From Ruminococcaceae bacterium D5 (GTDB lineage: Bacteria; Bacillota; Clostridia; Oscillospirales; Ruminococcaceae): a stretch of 64,000 nucleotides of DNA. The stretch lies in NCBI GenBank assembly GCA_900113995.1, contig FORK01000009.1, forward strand, positions 1 through 64,000, read 5' to 3'. The notes below the pieces were generated by a model. It was given only the letters and a program-made list of their open reading frames with translations. It was not told where the DNA came from and did not search any database. Position numbers and translations under genes: made by a program. Positions 30,523 through 39,340 of the stretch are shown in pieces. The first letter of the stretch is position 1. Each line of letters opens with the position of its first letter.

Positions 30523-32595
30523 TTATTCTTCGTCCGCCAGCGCCTTGGCCTCGGCAATGACCGAAGCTTCCAGCTGGCCGGGAAGCTGCTCATACCGTTC
30601 GAAGGTGAGCACGAAGCTGCCGCGGCCCTGGGTCATTGAGCGCAGGGTGGTAGTGAAGTCGTACATCTCGCTGATCGGCACCTCCGCGACAATCTCCTGG
30701 GTTCCGTCGCCCCAAGGGTTCATGCCGAGAATGCGGCCGCGGCGCTTGTTGAGGTCGCCGATGATGTCGCCGGTGTAGCTGTCCGGGACATAGACCTTCA
30801 GGCTGCCGATCGGCTCAAGGATGACCGGACTCGCCTGCGGGATACCTGCCTTATAGGCGAGGGACGCGGCGGTTTTGAAGGCCATTTCGGAGGAATCGAC
30901 CGGGTGATAGGAGCCGTCCACCAGAGTGGCCTTGAGGCCGACCATCGGATAGCCCGCAAGCATGCCGTGCTTGATGGCGTCCTGCAGGCCCTTTTCGACT
31001 GCCGGGAAGAAGTTCTTCGGAACCGAGCCGCCGAAGACATTTTCGCAGAACTCAAGCCCATCGGAATCGCACGGCTCAAATTCGATCCAAACATCGCCGA
31101 ACTGCCCGTGGCCGCCCGACTGCTTCTTATGCCGCCCCTGCACCTTGACCTTCTTGCGGATTGTCTCGCGGTAGGCGACACGCGGTTTTTCGAGGGTGAC
31201 CTCGGTGCCGAACTTGCTCTTCAGGCGGGAGACGATGACATCAAGATGCTGGTCACCGAGTCCGGAGATCAGCTGCTGCTTGGTTTCGGGGTCCTGCACG
31301 AAGGTAACGACCGGGTCCTCTTCGATCAGGCGCGCGAGGCCCTGAGCGATCTTGCCCTCCTCGCCCTTCTTCTTGGCGACAACTGCCATCGTCAGGGTCG
31401 CCATCGGATAACCGACTTCTCGCAGGGTGAGCACCCGCTTGGGATCACAGAGGGTATCGCCGGTGAGCGTCTCGCCGAGCTTTGCCACCGCGCAGATGTC
31501 GCCCGCCGGAACGGCCGAAACATCCTCCTGCTTTTTGCCGGTGATATAGAGCAGCTTGCCGAGCCGCTCGGGATTTCCGGTGCGGGAGTTGATCGGGGTG
31601 ATCTCACCCGACAGCTTGCCGGAGATGACCTTCACATAGGAAAGCTTGCCAATGAACGGATCGGCGATGGTTTTGAACACATAGGCCACCAGCGGCTCCA
31701 GAACATCGCAGCTGACCTCAACCTCTTCGCCCTCGGCGGTAACGCCGACCTCATTGGCCGCGTTCTTGGCGGAAGGCAGATGGTTCACAATGGCGTCAAG
31801 CAGCGCGTCAATGCCGTCAAGGGTGAGTGACGAGCCGCAGAGCACCGGGAATATCTGCCGGGTGCGCAGGCCCTCGTTGATGCCACGGACCATTTCCTCG
31901 GTGGTGAAGGTACCGCCGCCAAAAAACTTTTCCATCAGATCTTCTTCGGTTTCCGCAACCGCCTCGGAGATGATGTTGCGGCATTCCTCCACAAAGCCGC
32001 CGACATTCGGCATCGAGCCCTGACGGCGATTGCCGTTGTCATGGACAAACGCTTTGTTGGCGACGAGGTCAATATAGCACTCCACACCGGCTCCCTCAGA
32101 GTAGGGAACGACGATGGGGCAGACGTGGGAGCCGAATTTCTCGCGCAGCTGTCCGAGCACCTTATAGAAGTCGGCATGGTCGGCGTCCATCTTGTTGATG
32201 AAGAACATGATCGACTTGTTCTGCTCGCAGGCGAGTTTATAGGCCTTTTCGGTACCCACCGTCACGCCGCTGCGGGCTGAAACCACAATGATGACGCTGC
32301 CCGCGGCGCGGGTGCCCTCCATCAGGCCGGTAGCAAAGTCAAACGCACCGGGGGTGTCGATAATGTTGATCTTGGTATTATTCCATTCCAGAGGGGCAAG
32401 CGACAGCGAAACCGACGCCACACGCTTGATCTCCTCGGGATCATAGTCACAGACGGTCGTCCCGTTCTCGACCTTGCCCAGACGATCGGCGGCACCGGCG
32501 CGAAACAGAAGAGCCTCCGCAAGCGAGGTCTTTCCGCAGGAACCGTGTCCGACCAGCGCAATGTTTCTGATCTTATCCGCAAGATACTGTTTCAA
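30523..32595 (-). CDS. EF-G-2-type translational GTPase paralogue (TTG start)
   Basis: 690 residues with full EF-G length. GTP motifs: G1 GHGSCGKTS, G3 DTPGAFDF, G4 NKMDAD. The switch I region (KRVASVSLSLAP) lacks the RGIT motif of housekeeping EF-G and resembles the EF-G-2 paralogue group. Domains II-V follow, including the EF-G IV block YRETIRKKVKVQGRHKKQSG and GGHGQFGDVWIEFE. A TTG at 32595 behind AAGGGGC gives MKQYLADKIRNIALVGHG, a natural start; the frame upstream overlaps an AT-rich operator. Whether it translocates, recycles or rescues ribosomes cannot be told. Confidence 0.88.
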   Translation of the reverse strand: MKQYLADKIRNIALVGHGSCGKTSLAEALLFRAGAADRLGKVENGTTVCDYDPEEIKRVASVSLSLAPLEWNNTKINIIDTPGAFDFATGLMEGTRAAGSVIIVVSARSGVTVGTEKAYKLACEQNKSIMFFINKMDADHADFYKVLGQLREKFGSHVCPIVVPYSEGAGVECYIDLVANKAFVHDNGNRRQGSMPNVGGFVEECRNIISEAVAETEEDLMEKFFGGGTFTTEEMVRGINEGLRTRQIFPVLCGSSLTLDGIDALLDAIVNHLPSAKNAANEVGVTAEGEEVEVSCDVLEPLVAYVFKTIADPFIGKLSYVKVISGKLSGEITPINSRTGNPERLGKLLYITGKKQEDVSAVPAGDICAVAKLGETLTGDTLCDPKRVLTLREVGYPMATLTMAVVAKKKGEEGKIAQGLARLIEEDPVVTFVQDPETKQQLISGLGDQHLDVIVSRLKSKFGTEVTLEKPRVAYRETIRKKVKVQGRHKKQSGGHGQFGDVWIEFEPCDSDGLEFCENVFGGSVPKNFFPAVEKGLQDAIKHGMLAGYPMVGLKATLVDGSYHPVDSSEMAFKTAASLAYKAGIPQASPVILEPIGSLKVYVPDSYTGDIIGDLNKRRGRILGMNPWGDGTQEIVAEVPISEMYDFTTTLRSMTQGRGSFVLTFERYEQLPGQLEASVIAEAKALADEE

Positions 32596-32612
32596 TTTAC
32601 ATCTGCCCCTTT

Positions 32613-32642
32613 CAATATATCTAAAAACGTCTAGATATATTG
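32613..32642. promoter_or_regulatory. 30-bp inverted repeat upstream of the EF-G-2 gene
   Basis: CAATATATCTA (32613-32623) and TAGATATATTG (32632-32642) are exact complements around 8 bp. It overlaps the AT-rich promoter region on the minus strand and is the best candidate operator. The rest of the 330-bp gap up to 32932 has no gene. Confidence 0.5.
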
Positions 32643-32932
32643 TGTATTTTGCATAGCAACGGATGAAAAACGCCCATCGCTTATGGTTAATTATAGTATG
32701 ATTTGGCCGGGTTGACAAGTACCCTGCACAAAATATTCCGATTTCGCTTCGCTGTTTCTGTCATTTTTGGTCAACAAAGGGCTGTGCCCGGGCTGCTTCG
32801 CGGAGTTGGACGCGCCGGGCGGGCCAAATCCCCAAAATTCGCCTGTCCCACCGGAAAAGGGACATGCGGATGGCGTTTTCAGCGTTCTTTCGGCGGATTT
32901 TCCCGCATATATATCACCGAGGTGAATGTGAG

Positions 32933-33460
32933 ATGATGATGTATTCCTTTTCTTTCGGAAGAAGGCTCCGCCGCTCGACGCTGCTGCTCCTGCTGCTGCT
33001 CGCGGTGATGGCCGCCGGACGGGCGGTGCTCTTGATGCTCCCCGGTTCGGATGCGGCTGTATCCGCTTCGAACATCAGGCGCCAGCCCGGCAAAACCGAG
33101 GAACAGCGTCAGGCCTTTCTTGCCGCGCTCGGCTGGTCGGCCGATCCGGAGCCGTGCGAGGTGCTCGAGGTGATCATCCCCAAGGAATTCGATGAGACCT
33201 ACCAGAACTACAACAAAATCCAGACCGACCAGGGACTTGATCTGACCCGCTATCGCGGCAAACGGTGCAGGCGTTATTCCTATATGGTGCACAACCACCC
33301 AAGCGGGGACGAACACGTGCGGCTGAATCTTCTGGTTTGTTCAGGCAAGATCATCGGCGGGGATGTCTGCTCGATGGGGCTTGACGGCTTCCTGCAGGGG
33401 CTGGCTTTTCCTGCTTCCGCCCCTCCTGCAGAGACGCAGAGCGCCGCGCCCGCTTCCTGA
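32933..33460 (+). CDS. DUF4830-type membrane-anchored protein
   Basis: 175 residues. A basic start and one membrane segment (STLLLLLLLAVMAAGRAVLL) lead into the DUF4830-like domain: EEQRQAFLAALGWSADPEP, EVIIPKEFDETYQNYNKIQ, QGLDLTRYRGKRCRRYSY and IIGGDVCSMGLDGFLQGL. The ATG at 32933 has GAGGTG 8 bases upstream. The domain is widespread in Ruminococcaceae and of unknown function, expected outside the membrane. The tail is alanine/proline-rich. Confidence 0.8.
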   Translation: MMMYSFSFGRRLRRSTLLLLLLLAVMAAGRAVLLMLPGSDAAVSASNIRRQPGKTEEQRQAFLAALGWSADPEPCEVLEVIIPKEFDETYQNYNKIQTDQGLDLTRYRGKRCRRYSYMVHNHPSGDEHVRLNLLVCSGKIIGGDVCSMGLDGFLQGLAFPASAPPAETQSAAPAS

Positions 33461-33567
33461 GCGCCGCGCCCTGACAGCGGGCCGCCCACCCGAAGATGAT
33501 CCGTGCAGCGCGGCACCGCACTCAAAAACGTCCCGGCAACGGGCGGCGCATTCCGGAAAGTCTTGGC

Positions 33568-33604
33568 GGCGGGCGGCGCCCAGATGCGCCGCCCGCCGTC
33601 TTTG
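33568..33604 (+). terminator. GC-rich terminator-like hairpin
   Basis: GGCGGGCGGCGC and GCGCCGCCCGCC form a 12-bp stem with a 6-nt loop, followed by GTCTTT. It lies between the DUF4830 gene and the tRNA-Ser promoter. Confidence 0.55.
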
Positions 33605-33618
33605 GAACAAAAAAACAG

Positions 33619-33647
33619 TTGACTTTTCCCCTGCGCCATTATATAAT
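33619..33647 (+). promoter_or_regulatory. Promoter of tRNA-Ser
   Basis: TTGACT (33619-33624), 17 bp, TATAAT (33642-33647), 40 bp before the tRNA 5' end. Confidence 0.8.
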
Positions 33648-33687
33648 TATTTGGCATTGTGGTGGAATATGCCCCGCAGTGATTGAT

Positions 33688-33779
33688 GGAAGCGTATCGA
33701 AGTGGTCATAACGGCCTCGACTCGAAATCGAGTAATCCTGTAAAAGGGACCGTGGGTTCGAATCCCACCGCTTCCGCCA
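33688..33779 (+). tRNA. tRNA-Ser (CGA)
   Basis: 92 nt with encoded CCA and a long variable arm. Acceptor GGAAGCG pairs with CGCTTCC, anticodon stem CTCGA/TCGAG holds loop CTCGAAA, giving anticodon CGA. T-arm GTGGGTTCGAATCCCAC is perfect. A terminator follows directly. Confidence 0.95.
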
Positions 33780-33782
33780 CGT

Positions 33783-33820
33783 CGGAGCAAGCGATATCAA
33801 GCTTGCTCCGATTTTTCTTT
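33783..33820 (+). terminator. Terminator of tRNA-Ser
   Basis: CGGAGCAAGC and GCTTGCTCCG form a 10-bp stem followed by ATTTTTC. Confidence 0.85.
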
Positions 33821-34653
33821 GGAAAAATCGGAGTGCACTCACGCCGCTGCTCTTCCTTCTCCGCAAAAGGTCACGTTCGCGCCGCCTGCTGCTGCGTGCG
33901 CCCTTTGGGTGCAAGCGCCCTCACCACAGCTCGCTGTCGCCGCCAAATTCTTGCGGGCGCATCTACGGCGCGTGGCATCTCTTTTATGCAAGCCGCTCCG
34001 CGGCTTCCGCTGCGGCGGGGCGATCGAACATGCAAGACAGCCTTGGCGGTTTTGTTGCACACATTCTTTCTCTCCGAACTCTAAAAATGAATGGAAGCCC
34101 GGCTGCAATTTGAACGAAAGTGTTCGAATTACAGCCGTTTTTTTCTATACAAAAGCTCTGTTCATGGGCTTTTTCGATGTATTGGGCGGGCGTCAACCGG
34201 ACAGTGTTGCTGCAAACGCGTGAGAATCGCCCGACGAAAATAAAATCATGCGCGATTCGAGCCTGTATGTTCGGCCAAACCGCATCTCTTTTTCTTATCA
34301 TAAAAGGCTTTTTCAGCGGCATTCGGTGCTTTGTGATAGATAGAACCTTGCGGCCTACGTTTGCGGCAAAGAATAAAATCGCCATTGAAATCCGAACCCG
34401 CTGGATTGAACCATCCATGGCGCTTTTGCTGTAATCATCGGTCCGATGCGGCTTTCCCCTGATTTTTCCTCAAAATCCGGACCTTGAAAAGCCGCAAATT
34501 GCGGCAAAAAGCGAAACGGGACGGTCCGAATCCGCATACCCCAATGCCGGTATATGAAAAGCCGCGTCCGATCGTCATGCTTCGCTCGTTTCCGCAAGAC
34601 GCCTCGGCTGCCGCAGTCAAAGTAAACGGGGAAAGCGCAGGATTCTTTACCGA
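33821..34653. other. Gene-free stretch after tRNA-Ser
   Basis: No convincing reading frame on either strand. At 34100-34147 an imperfect hairpin (CGGCTG-AATT-GAAC with its complement) is followed by seven T, a terminator in the plus direction with no gene in front of it. This suggests a decayed gene or a small RNA ending there. Confidence 0.4.
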
Positions 34654-34926
34654 TTATATCCTGTACTCCCGGATATCCTCCGGCATTCGGTCAGGCAGAA
34701 GCTCTTTGACAGCAGCCTCGCTGCCTGCGGCGACGGCGGTATCGTAATACCAGCACTTGAACTTCAACGTGTTTATCATTTTTTGCAGATCCTCCATCTG
34801 CCTCTCGACTTCCTGGAGCCTGGCGTGGAACATGCTCTGCCGCTTTTCGAGAGAGGCTTCTCCCTCCTGACACCAACTGAGGAACTCCTTCCGGGGTAAA
34901 AAGCTTTCGCCTCGGGAATCGGGCAA
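34654..34926 (-). pseudogene. 3' remnant of a MerR-family regulator gene
   Basis: The frame encodes a MerR-type C-terminal dimerisation helix and tail: SLEKRQSMFHARLQEVERQM, EDLQKMINTLKFKCWYYDTA and VKELLPDRMPEDIREYRI. The KCWYY pattern is typical of such regulators. The N-terminal winged helix is missing; upstream of about codon 8 the sequence runs into the repeat region at 34930. I read this as a truncated, probably inactive gene. Confidence 0.55.
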
Positions 34927-34978
34927 AGCGGGCCGCCGACAAAAATCTTTGGATGACAGGAAGCCGCCACGACAGGAG

Positions 34979-35258
34979 CGGCCGCCCTTTTACGGGCTGC
35001 GGGGCATGGGCGGTGCAGGCGGAGAAATTTCAGCGTCTTTTGAGTGAGAATCGTCCTGCCCGTCCCGGCGGACGGGCAGGACACCGGCGGCAGGCGATGC
35101 CAGCGGTGCCGCCCTCCGCTCGGGCGCGCCGCACACCGGGCGAACGAGGGCGGACAGGGAAGGGGAACGAGGGCAAAGGGCGGCCTGCGGCCGCCCTTTT
35201 GCGGGCTTCGAAACATGGGCGGTGCAGGCGGAGAAATTTCAGCGCCTTTTGAGCGGCC
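34979..35258 (-). repeat. Dispersed hairpin-rich repeat, inverted compound copy
   Basis: Two direct copies of about 68 bp (near 34979-35046 and 35187-35254) share GGCGGAGAAATTTCAGCG and flank a 125-bp block homologous to 26787-26905 (GGCGCGCC next to GCGGAGGGCGGC on the other strand). The region 34927-35443 contains no gene. Confidence 0.6.
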
Positions 35259-35443
35259 CGCTGCTGCAAAGCCCTTTTAAGGCTGACTTAAACCCCCGGC
35301 ACTGCGGGGGGCTTACCTTCTGTTCCTTCGGACGGATCTCCACGCGAAACGTCGGCTTCGCGGATTTCGCCCGCTCTTTATGCCCCTCGTGCGTGCCGCC
35401 TGTTTTCGAGCTGCTTGGCGCAGGGGGCCGCGGACATTGAGCT

Positions 35444-35887
35444 TCAATGTCCCTCGCGCGTGCCGTCCGCTTTTGTCCTATGGATCGTTCCATGCGGATG
35501 CTGGGGCGGCGCATAGCAGGAGGAAAGCTTCAGCGGACAGCTTCCGGCATTCAAGATGTTATGCCAGATTCCGCCCGGTATAAAAACAGCTTCTCCCGCA
35601 AAAAGGCAGCACCGGAATCCCAGCTCATCTGAGGTGCACCCCATGCAGACGAGCGCCCGGCCTTCCTCGACCCGTACAACCTGATCTGTTTCGGGATGCA
35701 TCTCCACACCGATATCCCCGTGCACCGGAATCTCCATCAAGGTCATCTGCAGGCGGCGGCCCGTCCAGAATGCCGTACGGAAGTTCCGGTTTTCCCTCGC
35801 GGCCTGTATCACATTGGCGGCAATGGGGTCCGCCCCGTAATCGGTTTGAGCCGAACCGCAGGCGTCCTCCCGGTTCCATGAATTCAT
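35444..35887 (-). CDS. Cupin-domain protein
   Basis: 147 residues. The cupin motifs are GVEMHPETDQVVRVEEGRAL (G-x5-H-x3-E type) and AVFIPGGIWHNILNAGSCP. The metal ligands expected are H, E and the later H. Start MNSWNREDACGSAQTDYG at 35887 with AGGAGA upstream. Similar single-cupin proteins are annotated as mannose-6-phosphate isomerase-like or stress proteins; substrate unknown. The 3' end lies in a short inverted repeat near 35432-35452. Confidence 0.8.
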   Translation of the reverse strand: MNSWNREDACGSAQTDYGADPIAANVIQAARENRNFRTAFWTGRRLQMTLMEIPVHGDIGVEMHPETDQVVRVEEGRALVCMGCTSDELGFRCCLFAGEAVFIPGGIWHNILNAGSCPLKLSSCYAPPQHPHGTIHRTKADGTREGH

Positions 35888-36022
35888 TCTGCCCTCTCCT
35901 CTCTGTATTGGATACTTTATGATATGGGGCGGAGAGTGTCCCGGTGACATACGGGTGGCCGTGTATGTTTTTCACGGTTCAGGTCAGACTAAGGGCAGAG
36001 GGGGGGATCTCAGATCAATTTT

Positions 36023-36721
36023 GTGATTCTTTGCATGACGTCGCTCGGTTCCATTGCCGTGCTGTTCCTGGTGGCGAAGTTCATGGGGCATAAGCAGATC
36101 GCCCAGCTGGATTTTTTCGACTATATTACCGGAATCACCATCGGCTCGATCGCCGCCGAAATGGCCACCGAGCTGGAGGAGCCGTGGAAGCCGCTTGTTG
36201 CAATGATCCTCTACGGCGGGGTCACGATACTGATGAGCACGATGTCTAAAAAGTTTCCGCGGATGCGGAAATATCTCAACGGAACGCCGACCATCCTGAT
36301 GGACCATGGAAAGCTGTATCGGGAAAATCTGTCGAAGGCCAAGCTGGATCTCAGCGAGTTCATGGTCATGTGCAGGCAGCAGGGTTATTTTGACCTGTCG
36401 AACATCCAAACCGCTATCTTTGAGTACAATGGAATTCTTACCATTCTTCCGGTGAGCAGCCAGCGCCCCGCCACGCCCAATGACATGAGTCTCAACCCGC
36501 AGCAGGAGCTGCTGTTTACCGAACTGATTATGGACGGCCGCATTCTCGAGGGCAACCTGAAGCGCATGGGGCTGGATCTGACCTGGCTCAACAGACAGCT
36601 GAGCGAACGGAATATCCACTCGCCGCGGGAGGTCTTTCTCGCAGTCTGCGACCGGAATCTGAAGCTGGTTCTTTTCAAAAACATCCAAAACGAGCGGGAG
36701 GGCGGCGGCCGGGAAGAATAA
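36023..36721 (+). CDS. DUF421/YetF-type membrane protein (GTG start)
   Basis: 232 residues. Three N-terminal membrane segments, with the family motif MGHKQIAQLDFFDYITGITI and GSIAAEMA, precede a cytosolic domain (NGTPTILMDHGKLYRENLSK, LDLSEFMVMCRQQGYFDLSN). This is the standard YetF layout; the function is unsettled, with links to spore or envelope properties. GTG at 36023 follows a G7 run and is the only reasonable start after an in-frame stop. It is the sole gene of its transcript. Confidence 0.85.
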   Translation: MILCMTSLGSIAVLFLVAKFMGHKQIAQLDFFDYITGITIGSIAAEMATELEEPWKPLVAMILYGGVTILMSTMSKKFPRMRKYLNGTPTILMDHGKLYRENLSKAKLDLSEFMVMCRQQGYFDLSNIQTAIFEYNGILTILPVSSQRPATPNDMSLNPQQELLFTELIMDGRILEGNLKRMGLDLTWLNRQLSERNIHSPREVFLAVCDRNLKLVLFKNIQNEREGGGREE

Positions 36722-37441
36722 CCGGAGCGGGGTCCTCCTGCCTTTGCTTTTTCCCTTCCCCAGGGGCGCGGGGAATGGAACCCGCGCTGCTTCCGGCGCA
36801 TCAAACCATGCGGCTTCAGGGGCGGTGCGCGCTTGCGGCAGCGGGAATCTTCGGTCATGGCGGCACGGGGTCTTCTCACACGGCTATACGGCTCCTCTGT
36901 CACGCGCGGCCCCGATTTTCCCTACGAAGGCCTGTACCTCTCCGCAGCGCCTTATCGGCCGGCAACTCATTTCGGCCTCCTTCGGCTTTGCGCTTGCGCC
37001 GGCCGCATCGCTGCAAAACGCCTTTGAGTTTCGGCACTCAAAGGCGTTTTGCAGCGATGAAACAGCATTATCAAAAATATCCATCGCTTGTTTTCTCTTG
37101 AAAGCATCAAGGACGTTCGACTTTCTAAGGGAAGCTGATCCGGTGAATCAACCCATGCCCGTCAGGTCAATCTGCTCCGGGGACATAAAAAGCCGATCCC
37201 ATCAGTCCATACTTGTCGGATCAATCCCGCTCCGGAAATACAAAAGGGTATTGGAAACCATTAGATGATCCATGCTTTTGCGGTCCGCCGCTTTCCAGTT
37301 TCCCATACCGGGAGACGCCATATGTTCACCGCACCGCGGGGCGCGGACCGCATCGGGAACTGCGGACTCCGCCGGTTTCCGCTTCCGGCGGCACACCCTC
37401 TGCGCCGCCTTCTCCCTTGAAAACGGGATTTTCTCCGCCGG
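36722..37441. other. Gene-free stretch with a long perfect hairpin
   Basis: No frame resembles a protein in this 720-bp gap. At 37006-37059 two 24-bp arms (each containing GCAAAACGCCTTTGAGT or its complement) face each other across a 6-nt loop. It lacks a T run. It may be a small mobile palindromic repeat or a processed RNA hairpin. Confidence 0.5.
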
Positions 37442-37906
37442 TTATTCCCGGGGTTCCCGTTTCTGCACCGGCAGAGCGCCGAAAAACGCAGCCGCGCCCG
37501 CCGTCTCCGCCGCGTTCGGATGGCCTTTGGCGATTCCGCCGACCAGCTTAAACGGGCCGAAGGTATCGAAGCCGGGACAGCCGTATTCCCCGATCACCCG
37601 CGAACCCTTTTTCCGCACAATCTCCCCGATGGCAGCGGTATAGCCGCCGCGGGGACTGCCGCAGGTATAGAGGAGAAACACCGGCTTGTCCGCCGGCAGA
37701 TGGTTTTCGGCATATTTCAGCACATTTTTGCCGGATTTGGCGCAATAGATGCCGGAGGCGAACCCGATCAGGTCATATCCGCTCAGATCCCGCGCACTGT
37801 CCGTCAAAGCGTCGATCAGTGTGACGTCATGGGCCTGCGCGATGGCATCCACCAGCTTTTTCGTGTTGCCATGATGTTTCGACTCATATATAATTGCAGT
37901 GTTCAA
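37442..37906 (-). CDS. Flavodoxin (TTG start)
   Basis: About 154 residues. FMN phosphate loop YESKHHGNTKKLV, then DLIGFASGIYCAKSGKNV and LYTCGSPRGGY, and ending KGHPNAAETAGAAAFFGAL. A low-potential one-electron carrier or flavodoxin-like reductase. Several non-ATG starts are possible; AAGGAG 8 bases before the TTG at 37906 makes that the best choice, because the GTG at 37915 overlaps the ribosome site. It is divergent from an HxlR regulator that probably controls it. Confidence 0.85.
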   Translation of the reverse strand: MNTAIIYESKHHGNTKKLVDAIAQAHDVTLIDALTDSARDLSGYDLIGFASGIYCAKSGKNVLKYAENHLPADKPVFLLYTCGSPRGGYTAAIGEIVRKKGSRVIGEYGCPGFDTFGPFKLVGGIAKGHPNAAETAGAAAFFGALPVQKREPRE

Positions 37907-38022
37907 CAAAATCACTCCTTGCTTTTTATCGGTACGTTAAATATACTATGTATGAAGCATAACTGCAAGTACGCAGAAAAATGATACATGGTACGCCCCG
38001 CCATACCATTTGGGGGAAACGG

Positions 38023-38418
38023 ATGAAAACAGATCAGACGGTGCAGGATTATCTGCGGCAGGTCCTCGCGGGAGAGCCGGACGGCGACTGCCCCGTCCGC
38101 AGGACGCTGGAAATTTTAAACGGGAAGTGGCGCACGCATATCATCTATGAACTGTGCAAAAAGCCCTTCTGCCGGTTTGGGGAGCTAAAGCGGGCGCTTC
38201 CCCGGATCACCAGCACCATGCTCACCTCCACGCTGCGGGACCTGGAACGGCTGGGCATTGTCCGCCGGGAGCAGTATAATGAGATTCCGCCCCATGTCGA
38301 ATACTCCCTGACGGAAAAGGGAAGAGCACTCCTGCCGGTGTTTTTTGAGATTCACCGGTGGGCGCAGCGTTATCTCGGCCCGGAGGCGGCCGGCCCCGGA
38401 CCGGAGGGCGGGGACTGA
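38023..38418 (+). CDS. HxlR-family transcriptional regulator
   Basis: 131 residues with the HxlR winged helix: CPVRRTLEILNGKWRTHIIY, FGELKRALPRITSTMLTSTL, RDLERLGIVRREQYNEIPPH and VEYSLTEKGRALLPV. HxlR proteins respond to redox or electrophile stress and commonly regulate a divergent oxidoreductase, here the flavodoxin gene 116 bp away. The ATG at 38023 follows GGGGGAAACGG and is preferred over one 14 codons upstream. Confidence 0.92.
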   Translation: MKTDQTVQDYLRQVLAGEPDGDCPVRRTLEILNGKWRTHIIYELCKKPFCRFGELKRALPRITSTMLTSTLRDLERLGIVRREQYNEIPPHVEYSLTEKGRALLPVFFEIHRWAQRYLGPEAAGPGPEGGD

Positions 38419-38448
38419 CCCGCCGGCCACGAGAAACGAGGTATTGAA

Positions 38449-39156
38449 ATGGATCAAACCCTCCCCATGCGGATCATCGCGCGGATTCACAGCGATTTTC
38501 CCTCCAAGTTCGGCATTCCGCGGCAGAGCGGCCTGATCGATGCGCTCAGGGCCACCATTGTCTTTGAACCGGAATACCGCTGTCCGGACGCGCTGCGCGG
38601 ACTGGAGGGATATTCCCACATCTGGCTCCTCTGGCAGTTCTCCGGCGCGCTGCGGGAAGGGTGGTCCCCCACCGTCCGCCCCCCGCGCCTCGGCGGCAAC
38701 GTCCGCATGGGAGTGTTTGCAACCCGCTCCCCCTTCCGGCCGAATGCGATCGGGCTTTCCTCGGTCCGGCTCGTGGGAATCGAAACCGGCGGGGCGCAGG
38801 GGCCGCTGCTGCATGTCGCCGGAGCCGACCTGATGGATGGAAGTCCCATCTTCGATATCAAGCCCTACCTTCCTTACACCGACTGCCATCCCGACGCCGC
38901 CGGAGGCTTTGCCTTTCAGTCGCGGGAGGGGGTGCTGCGGGTGGACTTTCCGGCGCCGCTGCTCGAGACGGTTCCCCCCGACCGCCGGGAGGGCCTGATC
39001 GCCGTGCTGGCGCAGGACCCCCGTCCCGCTTATCAGAAGGAACCCGGACGGGTGTACGGCTTCGAGTTTGCGGGTCTTGAGGTCCGCTTTTCGGTGGATG
39101 ACGGCACGCTTCTGGTCTGCGGAGTGGTCCCTTCTTCGCAGAAGGCGCCGGGCTGA
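38449..39156 (+). CDS. trmO: TrmO-like tRNA t6A methyltransferase (TsaA family)
   Basis: 235 residues. An N-terminal TsaA/VirR-type beta-barrel domain (IIARIHSDFPSKFGIPRQSG, LEGYSHIWLLWQFS, MGVFATRSPFRPNAIGLSSV) with SAM-binding residues, and a C-terminal domain with SPIFDIKPYLPYTDCH and AYQKEPGRVYGF. TrmO methylates N6-threonylcarbamoyladenosine at position 37 of tRNA-Thr. It follows hxlR by 30 bp and may be co-transcribed. The family match is strong. Confidence 0.9.
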   Translation: MDQTLPMRIIARIHSDFPSKFGIPRQSGLIDALRATIVFEPEYRCPDALRGLEGYSHIWLLWQFSGALREGWSPTVRPPRLGGNVRMGVFATRSPFRPNAIGLSSVRLVGIETGGAQGPLLHVAGADLMDGSPIFDIKPYLPYTDCHPDAAGGFAFQSREGVLRVDFPAPLLETVPPDRREGLIAVLAQDPRPAYQKEPGRVYGFEFAGLEVRFSVDDGTLLVCGVVPSSQKAPG

Positions 39157-39340
39157 GAATGTACCTGCGCCGGGCAGTTCCCCTTCTGCGGCGGTGCGCC
39201 GGGCTGCGGGCACGGCCCGTCCAGCGGTGTTTTAGAAAAATTTCGTTTTCCAGGGTTGGAAATAAATAGCTTTTTCTCACCGTTTATAGTAAAATAAAAG
39301 AAATTGCAGGACGCGTGAAACGAAAGGGGGATGCGGGCGG

